A stretch of DNA of 53,500 bases from Methyloprofundus sp. (GCA_012960135.1 DUBW01000085.1:1-53500), one strand, 5' to 3'; shown: positions 1 to 10,218, counted from the first letter of the stretch. Made by a program: numbers and translations. Notes: a model not told the origin generated them from the sequence alone.

Positions 1-914
1 GTTATGAGCTCACCATGCTCACTACTCTCGCGGCAGAACATCTTCAACAGAACTTTAAGGTAGGTATTCGCTGCAACTTTTCAATAGGCGCGGAGCACCA
101 TTCTCGTTTCGGTTTTGATGTGGGAACAGCAAGTTTTCAGACGACCCTGCAGACACTACGCGCCATGCCCAACTGCCGCATCGCTGGCATACACTGCCAT
201 TTTCTGGCACCCGAACGTAGTGCCGCTGCCTATGCATCGATCGCTGAACAAATGATTGCTATAGCCAGCTCTGAATTCAGCCAGGAGAATCTTGACTTTA
301 TTGATATAGGTGGCGGGTTTTTTAGTCCTATGCGCCCCGAGTTACAGGTGCAGTTTCCTTTTGACGTCCCTTCATTTGAGGAGTATGGGCACGCCATTGC
401 CAGCGTGTTTGCCAGAGCTTATCCTGAGCAGAATGGTCCTGAGCTGATATTGGAGCCGGGAATTTCCATCGCTGCCAACACCATGCAGTTTGCCGCAAAA
501 ATCATAGATCTTAAGCCTGCAGGAGATCGTCTTATCGCATTGGCTGCTGCCAGCCAGTATGATATTAAGCCCACATTAAGCCCCCGCAATCTACCAATTA
601 CGGTATATCCATCTGTTGCTAAAAACATGTCCACGCAAAGGCAAACATTTGATATCGTCGGTTCAAGCTGTATGGAGAGTGATTGTTTATACAGGGGCTA
701 TCAGGGAGAACTTAAACCGGGTGATTATGTGGTATTTGATAATGTGGGCGCCTATACCAATGTACTACGGCCGCCATTTATAAACCCTGCCCCACCTATT
801 TTGAGCTATAGCTCTAAGCATGAAATCAAAGTTATTCGCCGCCGAGAAACGACCGATGATATTTTCAGCAGTTATTCATTTACCGCATTCGAGCAGGGAG
901 TGCCCACTGCGTAA
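1..914 (+). CDS. PLP-dependent decarboxylase of the DapDC/ODC fold-III family (5' end outside window)
   Basis: The reading frame is open to the first base, so only the 3' part is here, about 304 codons. Features of alanine-racemase-fold decarboxylases are visible: SRFGF, an IHCHF stretch in place of the usual HxH, the phosphate-binding glycine loop DIGGGF, EPGI, and a C-terminal GSSCMESD followed by GAY. In this family the Cys/Asp and Tyr complete the active site of the partner subunit. The ATG at 15 is internal: the upstream codons read YELT, as in the family's SLYEL motif. Substrate (diaminopimelate, ornithine, carboxyspermidine or a secondary-metabolite amino acid) cannot be told from this fragment. 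It converges with the yciO-like gene, 11 bases from its end. Family assignment is firm, substrate unknown. Confidence 0.8.
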   Translation, partial: YELTMLTTLAAEHLQQNFKVGIRCNFSIGAEHHSRFGFDVGTASFQTTLQTLRAMPNCRIAGIHCHFLAPERSAAAYASIAEQMIAIASSEFSQENLDFIDIGGGFFSPMRPELQVQFPFDVPSFEEYGHAIASVFARAYPEQNGPELILEPGISIAANTMQFAAKIIDLKPAGDRLIALAAASQYDIKPTLSPRNLPITVYPSVAKNMSTQRQTFDIVGSSCMESDCLYRGYQGELKPGDYVVFDNVGAYTNVLRPPFINPAPPILSYSSKHEIKVIRRRETTDDIFSSYSFTAFEQGVPTA

Positions 915-925
915 GATTGCTTTAA

Positions 926-1549
926 CTAGGCTAGCATAGGCGCTTCGCCTATACCCTGACGGATAATTTCAACCTGCCCGTCTGTGCAGGAAATAATCGT
1001 ACTATTCTGGCCCTCGACAATGCCTGCATCAATAATTAAATCCAGTTCATTATCCAGTTGTTCCCGAATTTCATAAGGATCACTTAACCCATATGCTTCG
1101 TTTGGTAAGATCAAGGATGCGCTCAGCAAAGGCTCACCTAACTCTTCAACGATAGCCAGGGCTATTTTATTATCAGGTATTCTTATACCTACTGTTTTGC
1201 GTTTTGCATGCATCATACGCCGTGGTACCTCTTTGGTCGCATCGGCTATAAAGGTAAAGGGACCAGGTGTCAGTAATTTAATTAAGCGATGTGCTTCATT
1301 GCTTAACTTGGCAAAGCTGGAACTTTGCGCCAGACTTTTACATACCAGTGTAAAGTTATGCTTATCATCTAATTGTCGAATACGCTTTATGCTATCCAGC
1401 GCTTGTTTTTCACCTACTCGACAGCCTAAAGCATAGCCCGAGTCCGTTGGATACACAATCACCCCGCCCTTACGAATAACATCAACCACCTGATAAATAA
1501 AGCGTTGTTGTGGATTTACAGGATGTATTTCAATAAATTCTGCCATCAT
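926..1549 (-). CDS. yciO: YciO-like protein of the TsaC/Sua5 (YrdC) family
   Basis: A 207-residue protein with a single YrdC-type fold. The N-terminal region with HPVNPQQR, RKGGVIVYPTDSGYALGC and RIRQLDDKHNFTL follows E. coli YciO closely, as does KEVPRRMMHAKRKTVGIRIP in the middle. TsaC/Sua5 enzymes make L-threonylcarbamoyladenylate for tRNA t6A37; YciO proteins share the fold and bind RNA and nucleotide but are a distinct branch. Length matches YciO (206) rather than TsaC (190) or Sua5 (340 or more). It lies 22 bases downstream of tsaB in the same direction, so a t6A-related role is plausible but inferred. There are two consecutive Met codons at the start (1549 and 1546), and either may be used. 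Confidence 0.85.
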   Translation of the reverse strand: MMAEFIEIHPVNPQQRFIYQVVDVIRKGGVIVYPTDSGYALGCRVGEKQALDSIKRIRQLDDKHNFTLVCKSLAQSSSFAKLSNEAHRLIKLLTPGPFTFIADATKEVPRRMMHAKRKTVGIRIPDNKIALAIVEELGEPLLSASLILPNEAYGLSDPYEIREQLDNELDLIIDAGIVEGQNSTIISCTDGQVEIIRQGIGEAPMLA

Positions 1550-1571
1550 CTTTTTTCTGTTTATTTATTCT

Positions 1572-2279
1572 TTAGGGCTGCTCTTTCTTTAGAGCTATTC
1601 TTTCTGCAGTAGTCTTTGCTACTTTATCGCGCAAATAGACAGGCATTGCCTGTTCTACAGCAACAGCCTGCAGACGTTGCACGCCCACTACACCCAAGTA
1701 AGCAATCTGCGCAGAACTAGGCAGATAATCGGCATCATAGCCAATCAGCTGTTGCCCTAAACGAGCTGTTAATTCAGGCTGATAACGCTGCCAGCCAGAA
1801 CCTATGCCGTAACCCGTTAGCTGTAAAGCATCAACCTCTGTCGCTGACTGTACCTTTTCTTTGCCTATTAACCGGGCAACATTTTCTGCATCACGTTGAT
1901 AGACCGCCCAGTATATTTCATCCATACGCGCATCAACCGCTGTAAATATTGTATCGTGCGTTGTCTTTTGCAAGCACGCCTGACTGATTGCCGCCAGCGT
2001 CGATACCGGCACGACTGGTAAATCCGCACCATAGGCAATTCCCTGCATAACTCCCGTGGCAATTCTAAGCCCGGTAAAAGAGCCTGGCCCACAACCAAAA
2101 GCAATAGCGTCTAATTGTTGCGGCTTTAATTCTGCTTCTGCCATTAAGCTATCAATCATCGGCAATAACAGTTGAGCATGTCTTCTTGGCGCTATTTCAT
2201 AGCGCTCCCTGATTTCTCCATCGATATAAAGTGCGGCGGAGCAGGCTTCGGTCGCGGTATCGACGGCTAGAATTTTCAT
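1572..2279 (-). CDS. tsaB: tRNA threonylcarbamoyladenosine biosynthesis protein TsaB
   Basis: A 235-residue ASKHA-fold protein. It begins MKILAVDTATEACSAAL (phosphate-1 loop), then RRHAQLLLPMID, then the diagnostic GCGPGSFTGLRIA near residues 62-74. TsaB is the catalytically inactive TsaD paralogue that scaffolds the TsaBDE complex, which transfers the threonylcarbamoyl group to A37 of ANN-decoding tRNAs. The HxxxH metal site of TsaD is absent, as expected. Length is normal (E. coli 231). It is followed 22 bases later by the yciO-like gene and preceded by tpx with a 16-base gap, so the three probably form one transcript. Confidence 0.93.
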   Translation of the reverse strand: MKILAVDTATEACSAALYIDGEIRERYEIAPRRHAQLLLPMIDSLMAEAELKPQQLDAIAFGCGPGSFTGLRIATGVMQGIAYGADLPVVPVSTLAAISQACLQKTTHDTIFTAVDARMDEIYWAVYQRDAENVARLIGKEKVQSATEVDALQLTGYGIGSGWQRYQPELTARLGQQLIGYDADYLPSSAQIAYLGVVGVQRLQAVAVEQAMPVYLRDKVAKTTAERIALKKEQP

Positions 2280-2295
2280 GCGTTGAGAGCTAAGA

Positions 2296-2811
2296 CTATA
2301 AATCTTTTAGTGCATCCAGAGCGGCATCATAATCCGGTTCATGAGTAATTTCTGTCACTAGCTCAGTATAAACAACGCGATCCCGCTCATCAATAATCAC
2401 CACTGCCCGCGCCGTTAAACCTGCCAGCATGCTGTCTAGTAAGCGTACGCCATAATCATCAGCAAAACTGGAACGAAAAGTGGAAACAGGAAAGACTTCT
2501 TTTAAGCCTTCGGACTCACAAAAGCGTCCTTGGGCAAAAGGCAAATCTGCCGAAACCATTAATAATACGGTATTTTCACAACGATCAGATTTTTCATTAA
2601 ATGCTCGTGCCGATGCAGCACAAACCGGCGTATCCAGGCTTGGGACTATATTGAGGATTTTCCGTTTACCTGCATAGGTCGCTAATGAAACCTCTTCTAA
2701 ACGCCCGTTTACCAAAGAAAAATCAGGTGCGTGACTGCCTACTGCCGGTAATTCGCCACTGCTATTAATGACAATTTCATCATTGCCTGGTTTAAATGTT
2801 AATTTAGCCAT
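2296..2811 (-). CDS. tpx: thiol peroxidase (atypical 2-Cys peroxiredoxin)
   Basis: A 171-residue peroxiredoxin that reduces peroxides with thioredoxin. The peroxidatic cysteine is Cys64 in [15 protein letters not shown] and the resolving cysteine is Cys98 in the segment [11 protein letters not shown], corresponding to E. coli Cys61 and Cys95. The N-terminal [17 protein letters not shown] and the [12 protein letters not shown] segment are typical of Tpx rather than BCP or AhpC. Length agrees with the family (about 168). It is transcribed leftwards ahead of tsaB, and upstream of it lies der with a 59-base gap containing a short palindromic repeat. Confidence 0.93.
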   Translation of the reverse strand: MAKLTFKPGNDEIVINSSGELPAVGSHAPDFSLVNGRLEEVSLATYAGKRKILNIVPSLDTPVCAASARAFNEKSDRCENTVLLMVSADLPFAQGRFCESEGLKEVFPVSTFRSSFADDYGVRLLDSMLAGLTARAVVIIDERDRVVYTELVTEITHEPDYDAALDALKDL

Positions 2812-2848
2812 GTTTTCTCTCGTTGTGTATTCTATTTTTCAGACTGTA

Positions 2849-2876
2849 ATGTAGGAGACTGAAGTCCACCCTACGC
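2849..2876. repeat. short GTAGG..CCTAC palindromic (REP-like) element
   Basis: The bases GTAGG and CCTAC bracket a core GACTGAAGTCCACC that resembles the GGACTTTAGTCC core of better-preserved copies at 21643, 33691 and elsewhere. It is degenerate. The element overlaps the end of der, and its right arm CTAC supplies the der stop codon (TAG on the minus strand). Confidence 0.5.
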
Positions 2877-4301
2877 ATCCCTGTTTTTTCGTTTTAAAGA
2901 TATTTTTTTCTTTTTATAATGTTCCATTAAGCGTTTTTTCTTATGTAACTGCCGGTCACTTAATTTATTTTTCACTTCTTTAAACGGGTTTTTAGGCGAT
3001 TTAAAAACAATCTTTATCGGCGTTCCTTCCAGGCGTAGTTTATTACGAAAATAATTCATTAAATAGCGCTCGTATGCCGCCGGCAATAAATCCGTCTGGT
3101 TACCATGCACAACGACAATCGGTGGGTTACGTCCGCCCTGATGCGCATATTTTAATTTAATTCTGCGGCCATTGACCATCGGCGGCTGATGTCCTGCAAC
3201 CGCATCCTTTAAGACCTGGGTTAATACTGAAGTGGACATATCCACCATGGCGGCATCATAAAGTTTATGTACAACATCAAATAATTTACCTACACCACTG
3301 CCATGCAAGGCGGAGATCGGATGTTTTTCTGCAAAATCCAGAAAAGGCAGCTTAACATCAGTCTGCCTTTTTATCAGTTCACGCTGATCATAATCCAACC
3401 CATCCCATTTATTAAAGCCAATAATGAGCGCGCGCCCCGCATCCAGTACCATACCGAGCAAATGTGCATCCTGATCGGTAATCCCTTCGCTGGCATCGAT
3501 TAAATAAATCACGACATTGGCTTTTTCTACCGACTGCAGTGCTTTAATAATACTGAACTTTTCCACGACTAGCGTAACCTTTGCCCGGCGGCGCATACCG
3601 GCGGTATCAATCAGGGTATATTTTTTGTCATTACGCTCAAAGGGGATATAGACGCTATCCCGTGTGGTACCTGGTTCATCAAAGACCACTACGCGCTCTT
3701 CGCCCAGCAGGCGATTGACCAGCGTAGACTTACCGACATTAGGCCGGCCAACAATAGCAATAGCTACCCCTTGGTCTTCTAATTCGGTTTCTGTCTGCTC
3801 TATGACTTCGGGTAATTCGGCACTGACCCGGTGTAATAATTCATTAACTCCGCGCCCATGTGTTGCGGCAATAGAAACAGGATTTCCTATCGCTAAGCGA
3901 TGAAAGTCAGCAGCCGCGATTTCTGCATTGATGCCATCAATCTTATTGGTTACCAGAACAACGGGCTTATCCAGTTTTCTTAGCATCACCGAAATTGCTT
4001 CATCGGCGCTGTTCAAGCCTTGCCGCGCATCCACTAAAAACAGGATGACATCAGCCTCTTCCAGAGCAAGCTGCACTTGTCTTTTGGCGACCGATTCTAT
4101 ACCCTCGACATTATCGGTAATCCCGCCGGTATCAACCAGCAAATAAGGCGTTTCTCCACGTTTTACCCGGCCATATTTACGATCTCGTGTTAAGCCAGGG
4201 TAATCGGCAACCAGAGCATCACGGGTACGGGTTAAATAATTAAATAAGGTTGATTTACCTACATTAGGTCGACCAACTAAAGCGATAACAGGTAATGTCA
4301 T
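2871..4301 (-). CDS. der: ribosome assembly GTPase Der (EngA)
   Basis: A 476-residue tandem GTPase for 50S subunit maturation. The first G domain has GRPNVGKST at residues 10-18, DTGG and NKID. The second has another GRPNVGKST near residue 180, DTAGMRRR and NKWD. The C-terminal KH-like domain includes [11 protein letters not shown] and [15 protein letters not shown], followed by a Lys-rich tail. Length is normal for gammaproteobacteria (about 460-490). It follows bamB in the same direction with a 111-base gap, the conserved bamB-der order. Its stop codon lies inside a short palindromic repeat. Confidence 0.96.
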   Translation of the reverse strand: MTLPVIALVGRPNVGKSTLFNYLTRTRDALVADYPGLTRDRKYGRVKRGETPYLLVDTGGITDNVEGIESVAKRQVQLALEEADVILFLVDARQGLNSADEAISVMLRKLDKPVVLVTNKIDGINAEIAAADFHRLAIGNPVSIAATHGRGVNELLHRVSAELPEVIEQTETELEDQGVAIAIVGRPNVGKSTLVNRLLGEERVVVFDEPGTTRDSVYIPFERNDKKYTLIDTAGMRRRAKVTLVVEKFSIIKALQSVEKANVVIYLIDASEGITDQDAHLLGMVLDAGRALIIGFNKWDGLDYDQRELIKRQTDVKLPFLDFAEKHPISALHGSGVGKLFDVVHKLYDAAMVDMSTSVLTQVLKDAVAGHQPPMVNGRRIKLKYAHQGGRNPPIVVVHGNQTDLLPAAYERYLMNYFRNKLRLEGTPIKIVFKSPKNPFKEVKNKLSDRQLHKKKRLMEHYKKKKISLKRKNRDA

Positions 4302-4345
4302 ACAGATTCCGTATAGTAAAACTCTGAGCTAAAAGGAGCCCTGTT

Positions 4346-4372
4346 TAGCGCAGCTCAAAGTGAGCTACGCTA
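4346..4372. repeat. interrupted palindrome between bamB and der
   Basis: TAGCG-C-AGCTCA, a short AAG spacer, then TGAGCT-A-CGCTA form a hairpin of about 12 paired bases. The layout (GTAGCG arm plus ACTTTGAG-like centre) looks like a diverged member of the GTAGGGCGGACTTTAGTCCGCC family. No T-run follows on the minus strand, so a terminator is less likely. Confidence 0.4.
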
Positions 4373-4412
4373 ATATGATATGCAGTGGGTATATAAAGTA
4401 AGTAGATTTAGC

Positions 4413-5594
4413 CTAAAATAATAACACTCTGACAGCCGCTAAAGTCCCATCAGTGGCATACACATAAAGCGTATCTTCGACCACAACAGGCTGAGCAACA
4501 ATAGGCTCATCAGTAATTTCTATGCGTCCTAACAAGCGACCATCGGTCTTGGACAGCCAGTGCAAATAGCCTTCAAAATCGCCAACAACCACATAGTCAC
4601 CATAAACGGCAGGCATTGATAAGCGGCGCTGATGTAAATCAGTCTGCTTCCAGTAAGACGCCCCGTTACGCTGATCTAATTGCCAGACATCACTGCTGGA
4701 ATCACTGAGATATAAATAACTGTAATCTGCACTTAAACCCTGAAATGACGAGATCACTTCATTACGCCATATGACCTCGCCATCTATTGGCGTTACTGCG
4801 TTCACACCGCTTTTATAACTACTGACAAAAATGATGTCATCATTAAGAACAGGCGTACCATTAAGATCAGTCAGGCGGTCTATTTCTGAGCGCCCTCTGG
4901 GGATAGCAACGCTGGTTTCCCAGATATTTGCGCCATCTGCTGAGTTAATGGCCATCAATTTACCATTCGCATAACCGATAATGACCATATCTCCGACCGC
5001 TACCGGAGCGCCTTCCCCTCTTACACTTAAGGCCGGAATATTATGCTCTACCGACCAGACTTGCTTGCCATCTTCTCTATTAAGAGCGATATCAAAGCCA
5101 TCGGCAGAACGAACAATCAGATTATCACCGACAGCAACGGGTAACGCCATGACTTCACTGGATACCCGGTGTTTCCAGACTGCCTCGCCGGTATTGGTAT
5201 TTAAGGCTAGAACATCTGCTTTACTAGTGCCGACAAAGAGTAAATCACCATCAATTACCGGACCCGATGAAATAGGCAAATCTGTTTCAACTTCCCAGAA
5301 TAGCTCACCATCGAGTAGGCTTCTTGCCTGAATCAGGCCATCATGATCAGCAATAATAACCCGGCCTTCAGCCACCGCAGGCACCAGATTAAGCGCTAAT
5401 CCATCCGTGCCGTCGCCATCAGATTTATCCCATAAAATATCCAGTTTTACTTCTGACTCATACTCGGTCAGCTCTGCAGGGGGCTCTGAATTATCCGAAT
5501 CTTTGAATAAGTCCCCCACACTATCCGACATATTCGTCAGGGTTGCACAACCGGACAAACCTAAAATAAATATTAAAGCTAATATTCTTCGCAT
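4413..5594 (-). CDS. bamB: outer-membrane assembly lipoprotein BamB
   Basis: A 393-residue lipoprotein of the BAM complex, which inserts beta-barrel proteins into the outer membrane. The signal peptide ends in the lipobox LSGC with the acylated Cys at residue 16. The rest consists of repeated PQQ-type beta-propeller blades, recognisable by recurring motifs such as DGLIQARSLLDGELFWEVE, NTNTGEAVWKHRV and NREDGKQVWSVEH. Length equals the family norm (E. coli 392). It sits between yfgM (69 bases upstream) and der, the common gammaproteobacterial order. Confidence 0.95.
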   Translation of the reverse strand: MRRILALIFILGLSGCATLTNMSDSVGDLFKDSDNSEPPAELTEYESEVKLDILWDKSDGDGTDGLALNLVPAVAEGRVIIADHDGLIQARSLLDGELFWEVETDLPISSGPVIDGDLLFVGTSKADVLALNTNTGEAVWKHRVSSEVMALPVAVGDNLIVRSADGFDIALNREDGKQVWSVEHNIPALSVRGEGAPVAVGDMVIIGYANGKLMAINSADGANIWETSVAIPRGRSEIDRLTDLNGTPVLNDDIIFVSSYKSGVNAVTPIDGEVIWRNEVISSFQGLSADYSYLYLSDSSSDVWQLDQRNGASYWKQTDLHQRRLSMPAVYGDYVVVGDFEGYLHWLSKTDGRLLGRIEITDEPIVAQPVVVEDTLYVYATDGTLAAVRVLLF

Positions 5595-5663
5595 TTAGAA
5601 ATCAGTGATTACTTTTTTGTAGCAAGGCATTAGATGACAGACACACTTTATGTACTATAGAAC

Positions 5664-6311
5664 TTACAATACACTCGGGCTATCAGGGCTAGTTAAATCA
5701 TCCAACTTAAACTGTAATAAGGGCGAACTCCGACCTGCTGCTAGTGCCGCCTGATAAGCAGTACGCGCTTCACCCACACGTCCCATAGCAACATATAGAT
5801 CACCTTTTAATTCTTCATAAATTGCTGCGAAGCCCCCGAGAGATGACTGGTCCACGCTGGCAATAATTTCCAGGCCTTGCTCATACTCTTGTAAAGCCAG
5901 TATTACTCTAATCAGGCGGGTCCGCGCAACATGCGTTAGTTCAGCATCATCACTGGTGGCCACTGCTAATTGCAATTGCTCTTTAGCTGCGACTAAATCC
6001 TGTTGCTCAACTTTTTCTTTTGCTTCAAACAAAAGAGCATAGGTGGCATAGGCCGTAGAGTTAAAATTGCGATTCAATCTATTGGCAATTTCAACAACTG
6101 ACTCAAATTTATTCGCCTCTTCAGCCACTAATAATTGCTCGTATAAAGATGACGCCTGAAGCATCTTATCCTGCTGATAACTTTGCCAGAAATTCCAGCC
6201 CAGCACCATAATAACTGCGGCAGCCACTCCACTTATTACCGAGGATCCATTGCCTTTCCACCAGTCTTTTAAAGCTGCTACCTGTTCTTCTTCAGTTTCG
6301 TAAATTTCCAC
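5664..6311 (-). CDS. yfgM: YfgM family protein, ancillary SecYEG translocon subunit
   Basis: A 215-residue protein with a short acidic cytoplasmic N-terminus, one membrane helix at about residues 23-43 and a periplasmic TPR-like helical domain. The N-terminal YETEEEQVAALKDWWK is the family's signature. In E. coli YfgM associates with SecYEG and PpiD and affects periplasmic chaperone traffic. It follows hisS by 31 bases and precedes bamB, as expected. No unusual residues seen. Confidence 0.9.
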   Translation of the reverse strand: MEIYETEEEQVAALKDWWKGNGSSVISGVAAAVIMVLGWNFWQSYQQDKMLQASSLYEQLLVAEEANKFESVVEIANRLNRNFNSTAYATYALLFEAKEKVEQQDLVAAKEQLQLAVATSDDAELTHVARTRLIRVILALQEYEQGLEIIASVDQSSLGGFAAIYEELKGDLYVAMGRVGEARTAYQAALAAGRSSPLLQFKLDDLTSPDSPSVL

Positions 6312-6342
6312 TTTATTACCCTTTCCTAAAATAGTTTGTTGT

Positions 6343-7608
6343 TTATTTTTTTAATAACTCTATCAGTTCAGCAATTGAAATCGTACGCTGCTCTTCATCT
6401 GTGCGTAAGAATTTAATACTGACCTTATTACTCGAAACTTCTTCGTCAGCTAAAATCAAGGCATAATCAGCGCCACTTTTATCTGCTTTCTTAAACTGGC
6501 TCTTAAAACTGCCACTGCCACAATGCATTTGTAATCTGATATGTGGCACACTATCGCGTATTTTTTCTGCCAGCACAACACCTGTTTTCTTTGCGGCCTC
6601 ACCTACTAATATCATATAGGCATCAATGGACTTTATATTTGCCAGCTCTTTACGGTTTTCTAATAAGCTCAGGATACGCTCCATACCCATGGCAAAACCC
6701 ACTGCATGATTAGGCTTGCCACCGAGCTGCTCAATCAGGCCATCATATCGCCCACCAGCACATACGGTACCTTGCGCCCCAAGCTCAGTAGTGACCCATT
6801 CAAATACGGTTTTACTATAATAATCCAGGCCACGAACCAGACGTTTATTCAACGTATAGGCTATGCCCAAAGTATCCAGCGTATCGGTAAGACCTTTAAA
6901 ATGGGCCTTACTCTCTGCTCCTAAAGACTCCATCAATTTTGGCGCCGCTTCGACTAGTACCTGCATATCCGGATTTTTAGTATCCAGAATACGCAAAGGG
7001 TTACTCAGCAAGCGGCGCTGGCTATCTTCATCCAGTTGCTCTTTATGCACGCTAAAGTATTCTACCAGTTGCTCGCGGTAAACCGCTCTTTCTTCAATAG
7101 TACCCAGCGAATTTAATTGTAGCTCAACCGTATCACTGATACCCAGTCGTTGCCACAATCTATGACTGAGCTGAATTAACTCTGCATCAATATCCGCATC
7201 AGCCATACCATAGGTTTCGACACCTAGTTGAATAAACTGTCGGTAACGCCCTTTCTGCGGTCGCTCATAGCGAAACATCTGTCCGTAATACCAGAGCCTG
7301 TGTATTTGGTTATGTAACAAGCCGTGTTCCAGGCAGGCCCTGACACAGCCAGCAGTACCTTCTGGCCTTAAGGTTAGTGACTCGCCATTTCTATCATCGA
7401 AAGTATACATTTCCTTTTCGACGATATCGGTTACCTCACCAATCGAACGTTTAAACAGTTCGGTTTTCTCTACGATCGGTAAGCGTATCTCTTTATATCC
7501 GTATGCGCCCAGCACGTCTCTCACATGCTGTTCAACAAACTGCCAACATGCGGTTTGCTCAGGAAGTACATCGTGCATGCCACGAATTGCCTGAATATTT
7601 TTTGCCAT
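6343..7608 (-). CDS. hisS: histidyl-tRNA synthetase
   Basis: A 421-residue class II aminoacyl-tRNA synthetase that charges tRNA-His. Motif 1 region is [10 protein letters not shown], motif 2 is [14 protein letters not shown], the histidine-specific segment is [15 protein letters not shown], and motif 3 is near [13 protein letters not shown]. The C-terminal anticodon-binding domain follows. Length equals E. coli HisRS (424). The usual upstream gene ispG (and rodZ) is absent here: 163 bases separate hisS from pilF, and no convincing gene was seen in that gap. Confidence 0.96.
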   Translation of the reverse strand: MAKNIQAIRGMHDVLPEQTACWQFVEQHVRDVLGAYGYKEIRLPIVEKTELFKRSIGEVTDIVEKEMYTFDDRNGESLTLRPEGTAGCVRACLEHGLLHNQIHRLWYYGQMFRYERPQKGRYRQFIQLGVETYGMADADIDAELIQLSHRLWQRLGISDTVELQLNSLGTIEERAVYREQLVEYFSVHKEQLDEDSQRRLLSNPLRILDTKNPDMQVLVEAAPKLMESLGAESKAHFKGLTDTLDTLGIAYTLNKRLVRGLDYYSKTVFEWVTTELGAQGTVCAGGRYDGLIEQLGGKPNHAVGFAMGMERILSLLENRKELANIKSIDAYMILVGEAAKKTGVVLAEKIRDSVPHIRLQMHCGSGSFKSQFKKADKSGADYALILADEEVSSNKVSIKFLRTDEEQRTISIAELIELLKK

Positions 7609-7771
7609 AATACTACGTCAGTATGGAGAGCACCTCTGATAATGATCTTTTTGCCTGATTTCAGCGTTGAATGGTTTTCTGCGATCCTCATGTATTTCAT
7701 ATACACTGCGGCTCTTAAAAACATTCGCCTTGAACTCGAACAAAAACTCTCATTATTAGAGGAACCCTAGG

Positions 7772-8554
7772 TTAATAATTATGTTGTATTTTTTCTGCCG
7801 CTTTAGAAAAAGGGAAGTTTCGCGTTAACTCTAACTGATATTGTTCAACCAGGTCATAAGTCTGTAATGCTGTTTCTATTTTAATAGCCAGCTCCAGCCC
7901 ATCCAGCGTTTTTCCAGCTGATCCAAAATAGCGCTCGACATAGGCTCTGGCCGACATCATCTCCCCTTTTGAATAGCGGATTTTAGCCGTTTCAAATAAT
8001 GCTAGCGAGTAGCTCGAATCGGCTTGTAAAGCTTTATAAAACTTTATCTCTGCAGCTCTTTGCTCATCATTCTCTAAATCATATAATCCCAAGTAGCTAT
8101 AAGCGACCCATTTTTTCTTATAGAACGGTGCGTTTACAATACGCTTAAACTCAATAACAGCCTCATCATGCCGCTCTTCTTCATATAAAAAAACAGCATA
8201 AGCTGTTAGTATATTGAAATTATCAGGCTCCAGCTTTAGCGCTTTATCAAAATAATGCTGTGCTTGATCAGGCTTTTTACTACGCTGCTTAATCAAGGCA
8301 AAAACCTGATAAGTCGTCGCGTTCTTATTATCCAACTTTAATGATCGCTTCAGGTTATCTTCCGCGTAATTATATTTTTCTAATTTGTAATACGCCAACC
8401 CTAGCTCGGTTAATGTTTTAGCCCGGTCTTGAGAGGAGCGATCCAGAATCACCGTCTCCTGCTCTACATAGACTACTTTTTTCGGTTCATCATTAGAAGA
8501 ACAAGCCGTTATCAAGCCTATTAAGACCAACAAATAAGCAGCATTAATTTTCAT
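7772..8554 (-). CDS. pilF: type IV pilus biogenesis/stability lipoprotein PilF (PilW), TPR
   Basis: A 260-residue predicted lipoprotein with lipobox ITAC (Cys18), followed by about six tetratricopeptide repeats, for example [20 protein letters not shown] and the repeat ending ALKLEPDN. PilF/PilW is the outer-membrane pilotin that helps the PilQ secretin assemble. The assignment rests on lipoprotein plus TPR architecture and position directly after rlmN, where it overlaps the rlmN end by 11 bases. That rlmN-pilF order is widely conserved in gammaproteobacteria. No other pilus genes are in the window. Confidence 0.85.
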   Translation of the reverse strand: MKINAAYLLVLIGLITACSSNDEPKKVVYVEQETVILDRSSQDRAKTLTELGLAYYKLEKYNYAEDNLKRSLKLDNKNATTYQVFALIKQRSKKPDQAQHYFDKALKLEPDNFNILTAYAVFLYEEERHDEAVIEFKRIVNAPFYKKKWVAYSYLGLYDLENDEQRAAEIKFYKALQADSSYSLALFETAKIRYSKGEMMSARAYVERYFGSAGKTLDGLELAIKIETALQTYDLVEQYQLELTRNFPFSKAAEKIQHNY

Positions 8555-9647
8555 GCTGCGCTTCCATCCTTTGTAATCTCTCTGCTCGACGGCTTTTATC
8601 TTTTACTTTACCGACTAATTGCCCACAGGCAGCATCAATATCTTCACCGCGCGTCTTGCGCACCGTAGTCACAATTCCGGCTTTGTATAATACATCTCTA
8701 AAGCGCGCAATCGCTTCAGTTGATGAACAGGTGTACTTGGTATTCGGGAAGGGATTAAACGGAATCAAGTTCATTTTTGACGGCACGTTTTTCAACAACT
8801 TCACTAATCCCCTTGCATCAACCAACGAATCATTCACCCCCTCTAACATGACATATTCAAAGGTAATAAATCCCCGCGGCGATGTTGCTATGTATGCTTG
8901 ACAAGCAGCCATCAATTCTTTTAAAGGGTATTTCTGATTAATCGGTACCAATATATCCCGCAGCTCATCTGTCGAAGCATGTAAAGATACCGCCATACTG
9001 ACATCGCATGCATCGGTTAAGCGATACATGGCTGGAACTACCCCAGAGGTACTGATAGTCACCCGACGCTTAGATAAGCCAAAGGCGAAATCCTCCGTCA
9101 TCAGGTTCATTGCCGAGACTACACTATCAAAATTTAATAAGGGTTCACCCATGCCCATCATCACTACATTCGTGATGCGCCCTTGTTCGCCCATGCGATC
9201 ATTCGCAGCTATTAACTGACCGATAATTTCAGCAGTACTGAGATTACGGTTAAAACCTTGCTGTGCCGTAGAGCAAAAAGTACAGGCCAGCGCACAACCT
9301 ACTTGCGAAGAAACACATAGTGTGGCTCGATTTTCTTCGGGGATATAAACTGCTTCTACTTTATTACCGCCGCCCATTTCTACTATCCATTTGCGAGTGC
9401 CATCACTAGCCACCTGTTCAAAGATAATATCCGGCGCAATAATACAGCAATGCTCTTTTAAGTAAGTCCGTAAAGACTTACTTAAATTGGTCATTTGATC
9501 AAAGTCGTACTCACCTTCCTGATAGATCCACTTTATTAGCTGGGTCGCACGAAAAGGCTTCTCACCAATTTCAACAAAAAAGGCCTGCATGCCTTTTCTG
9601 TCAAAATTGAGTAGATTTATTTTTTCCTGTTTAGCGAATTCGCTCAC
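8544..9647 (-). CDS. rlmN: dual-specificity 23S rRNA (A2503-C2)/tRNA methyltransferase RlmN
   Basis: A radical SAM enzyme methylating C2 of A2503 in 23S rRNA and A37 of some tRNAs. The [4Fe-4S] motif is CALACTFC, preceded by LCVSSQVG. The C-terminal mechanistic cysteine is in [12 protein letters not shown], matching E. coli Cys355. I chose the GTG at 9647 (367 aa, [13 protein letters not shown]) because AGGAG stands four bases upstream on the minus strand. A TTG at 9677 would add ten residues and increase overlap with ndk to 47 bases. With the chosen start the overlap with ndk is 17 bases, suggesting translational coupling. Confidence 0.93.
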   Translation of the reverse strand: MSEFAKQEKINLLNFDRKGMQAFFVEIGEKPFRATQLIKWIYQEGEYDFDQMTNLSKSLRTYLKEHCCIIAPDIIFEQVASDGTRKWIVEMGGGNKVEAVYIPEENRATLCVSSQVGCALACTFCSTAQQGFNRNLSTAEIIGQLIAANDRMGEQGRITNVVMMGMGEPLLNFDSVVSAMNLMTEDFAFGLSKRRVTISTSGVVPAMYRLTDACDVSMAVSLHASTDELRDILVPINQKYPLKELMAACQAYIATSPRGFITFEYVMLEGVNDSLVDARGLVKLLKNVPSKMNLIPFNPFPNTKYTCSSTEAIARFRDVLYKAGIVTTVRKTRGEDIDAACGQLVGKVKDKSRRAERLQRMEAQHEN

Positions 9648-10062
9648 AAAGCTCCTCGTCAGAGAAGAAGTATCCAATTTCTCTGGCTGCTGACTCTACT
9701 GCATCAGAACCATGCACTGCATTTTCATCAATGCTTGTAGCGAAGTCAGCACGGATAGTTCCCGCATCAGCTTCTGCCGGGTTAGTCGCTCCCATTAAAT
9801 CACGATTTTTTAATACCGCGCCTTCACCTTCTAAAACCTGAACCATCACAGGGCCAGAAATCATAAAAGCCACAAGATCGTTGAAAAAAGGACGTTCGCT
9901 ATGCTCGGCATAAAAGCCTTCTGCTTTTTCTTTCGATAATTGCATCATCTTTGCAGCAACAATGCGTAAACCATTGCTTTCAAAACGATTGTAAATTTCA
10001 CCAATATGGTTTTTCGCTACTGCATCAGGTTTTACGATAGAAAAAGTACGTTCTACTGCCAT
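9631..10062 (-). CDS. ndk: nucleoside diphosphate kinase
   Basis: A 143-residue enzyme that equilibrates NTPs and dNTPs by a phospho-histidine intermediate. The active-site histidine is His117 in NAVHGSDA. The start [15 protein letters not shown] is the family's N-terminus, and GGAG lies nine bases upstream of this ATG, so the in-frame TTG at 10077 is not used. Length equals E. coli Ndk (143). ndk-rlmN-pilF is a conserved order. The 156-base gap upstream holds a perfect 58-bp palindrome. Confidence 0.96.
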   Translation of the reverse strand: MAVERTFSIVKPDAVAKNHIGEIYNRFESNGLRIVAAKMMQLSKEKAEGFYAEHSERPFFNDLVAFMISGPVMVQVLEGEGAVLKNRDLMGATNPAEADAGTIRADFATSIDENAVHGSDAVESAAREIGYFFSDEELCERIR

Positions 10063-10150
10063 TTTTTTAAACTCCAAATTGTGATAATAAATAAAAATAG
10101 TGTGATAGCTTCCTTTTTTAGGACTACTATCGAAATTACTTGTTTTTAAA

Positions 10151-10208
10151 TGTAGGGAGTGGCTTTAGCCTGCCTTTTTAAAAAGGCAGGCTAAAGCCAC
10201 TCCCTACA
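10151..10208. repeat. perfect 58-bp palindrome (REP/MITE-like) between ndk and secF
   Basis: Two 29-base arms with no spacer are exact reverse complements. The left arm begins TGTAGGGAGTGGCTTTAGCC and ends CTGCCTTTTT. In RNA either strand would form a very stable hairpin. The arms share TGTAGGGAGTGGCTTTAGC with the element at 32309, and the general layout with those at 21643 and 33691. It may act as a transcript end for secF or as a mobile-palindrome relic. Confidence 0.9.
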
Positions 10209-10218
10209 TAAATATTTG

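Noticed and set aside
7525-7770. 81-codon plus-strand frame over the hisS start and the gap to pilF
   Set aside because: Half of it is antisense to hisS; it has no ribosome site and no family features.
10062-10077. Ndk start at the TTG at 10077
   Set aside because: The ATG at 10062 has GGAG at good distance and gives the canonical [15 protein letters not shown].
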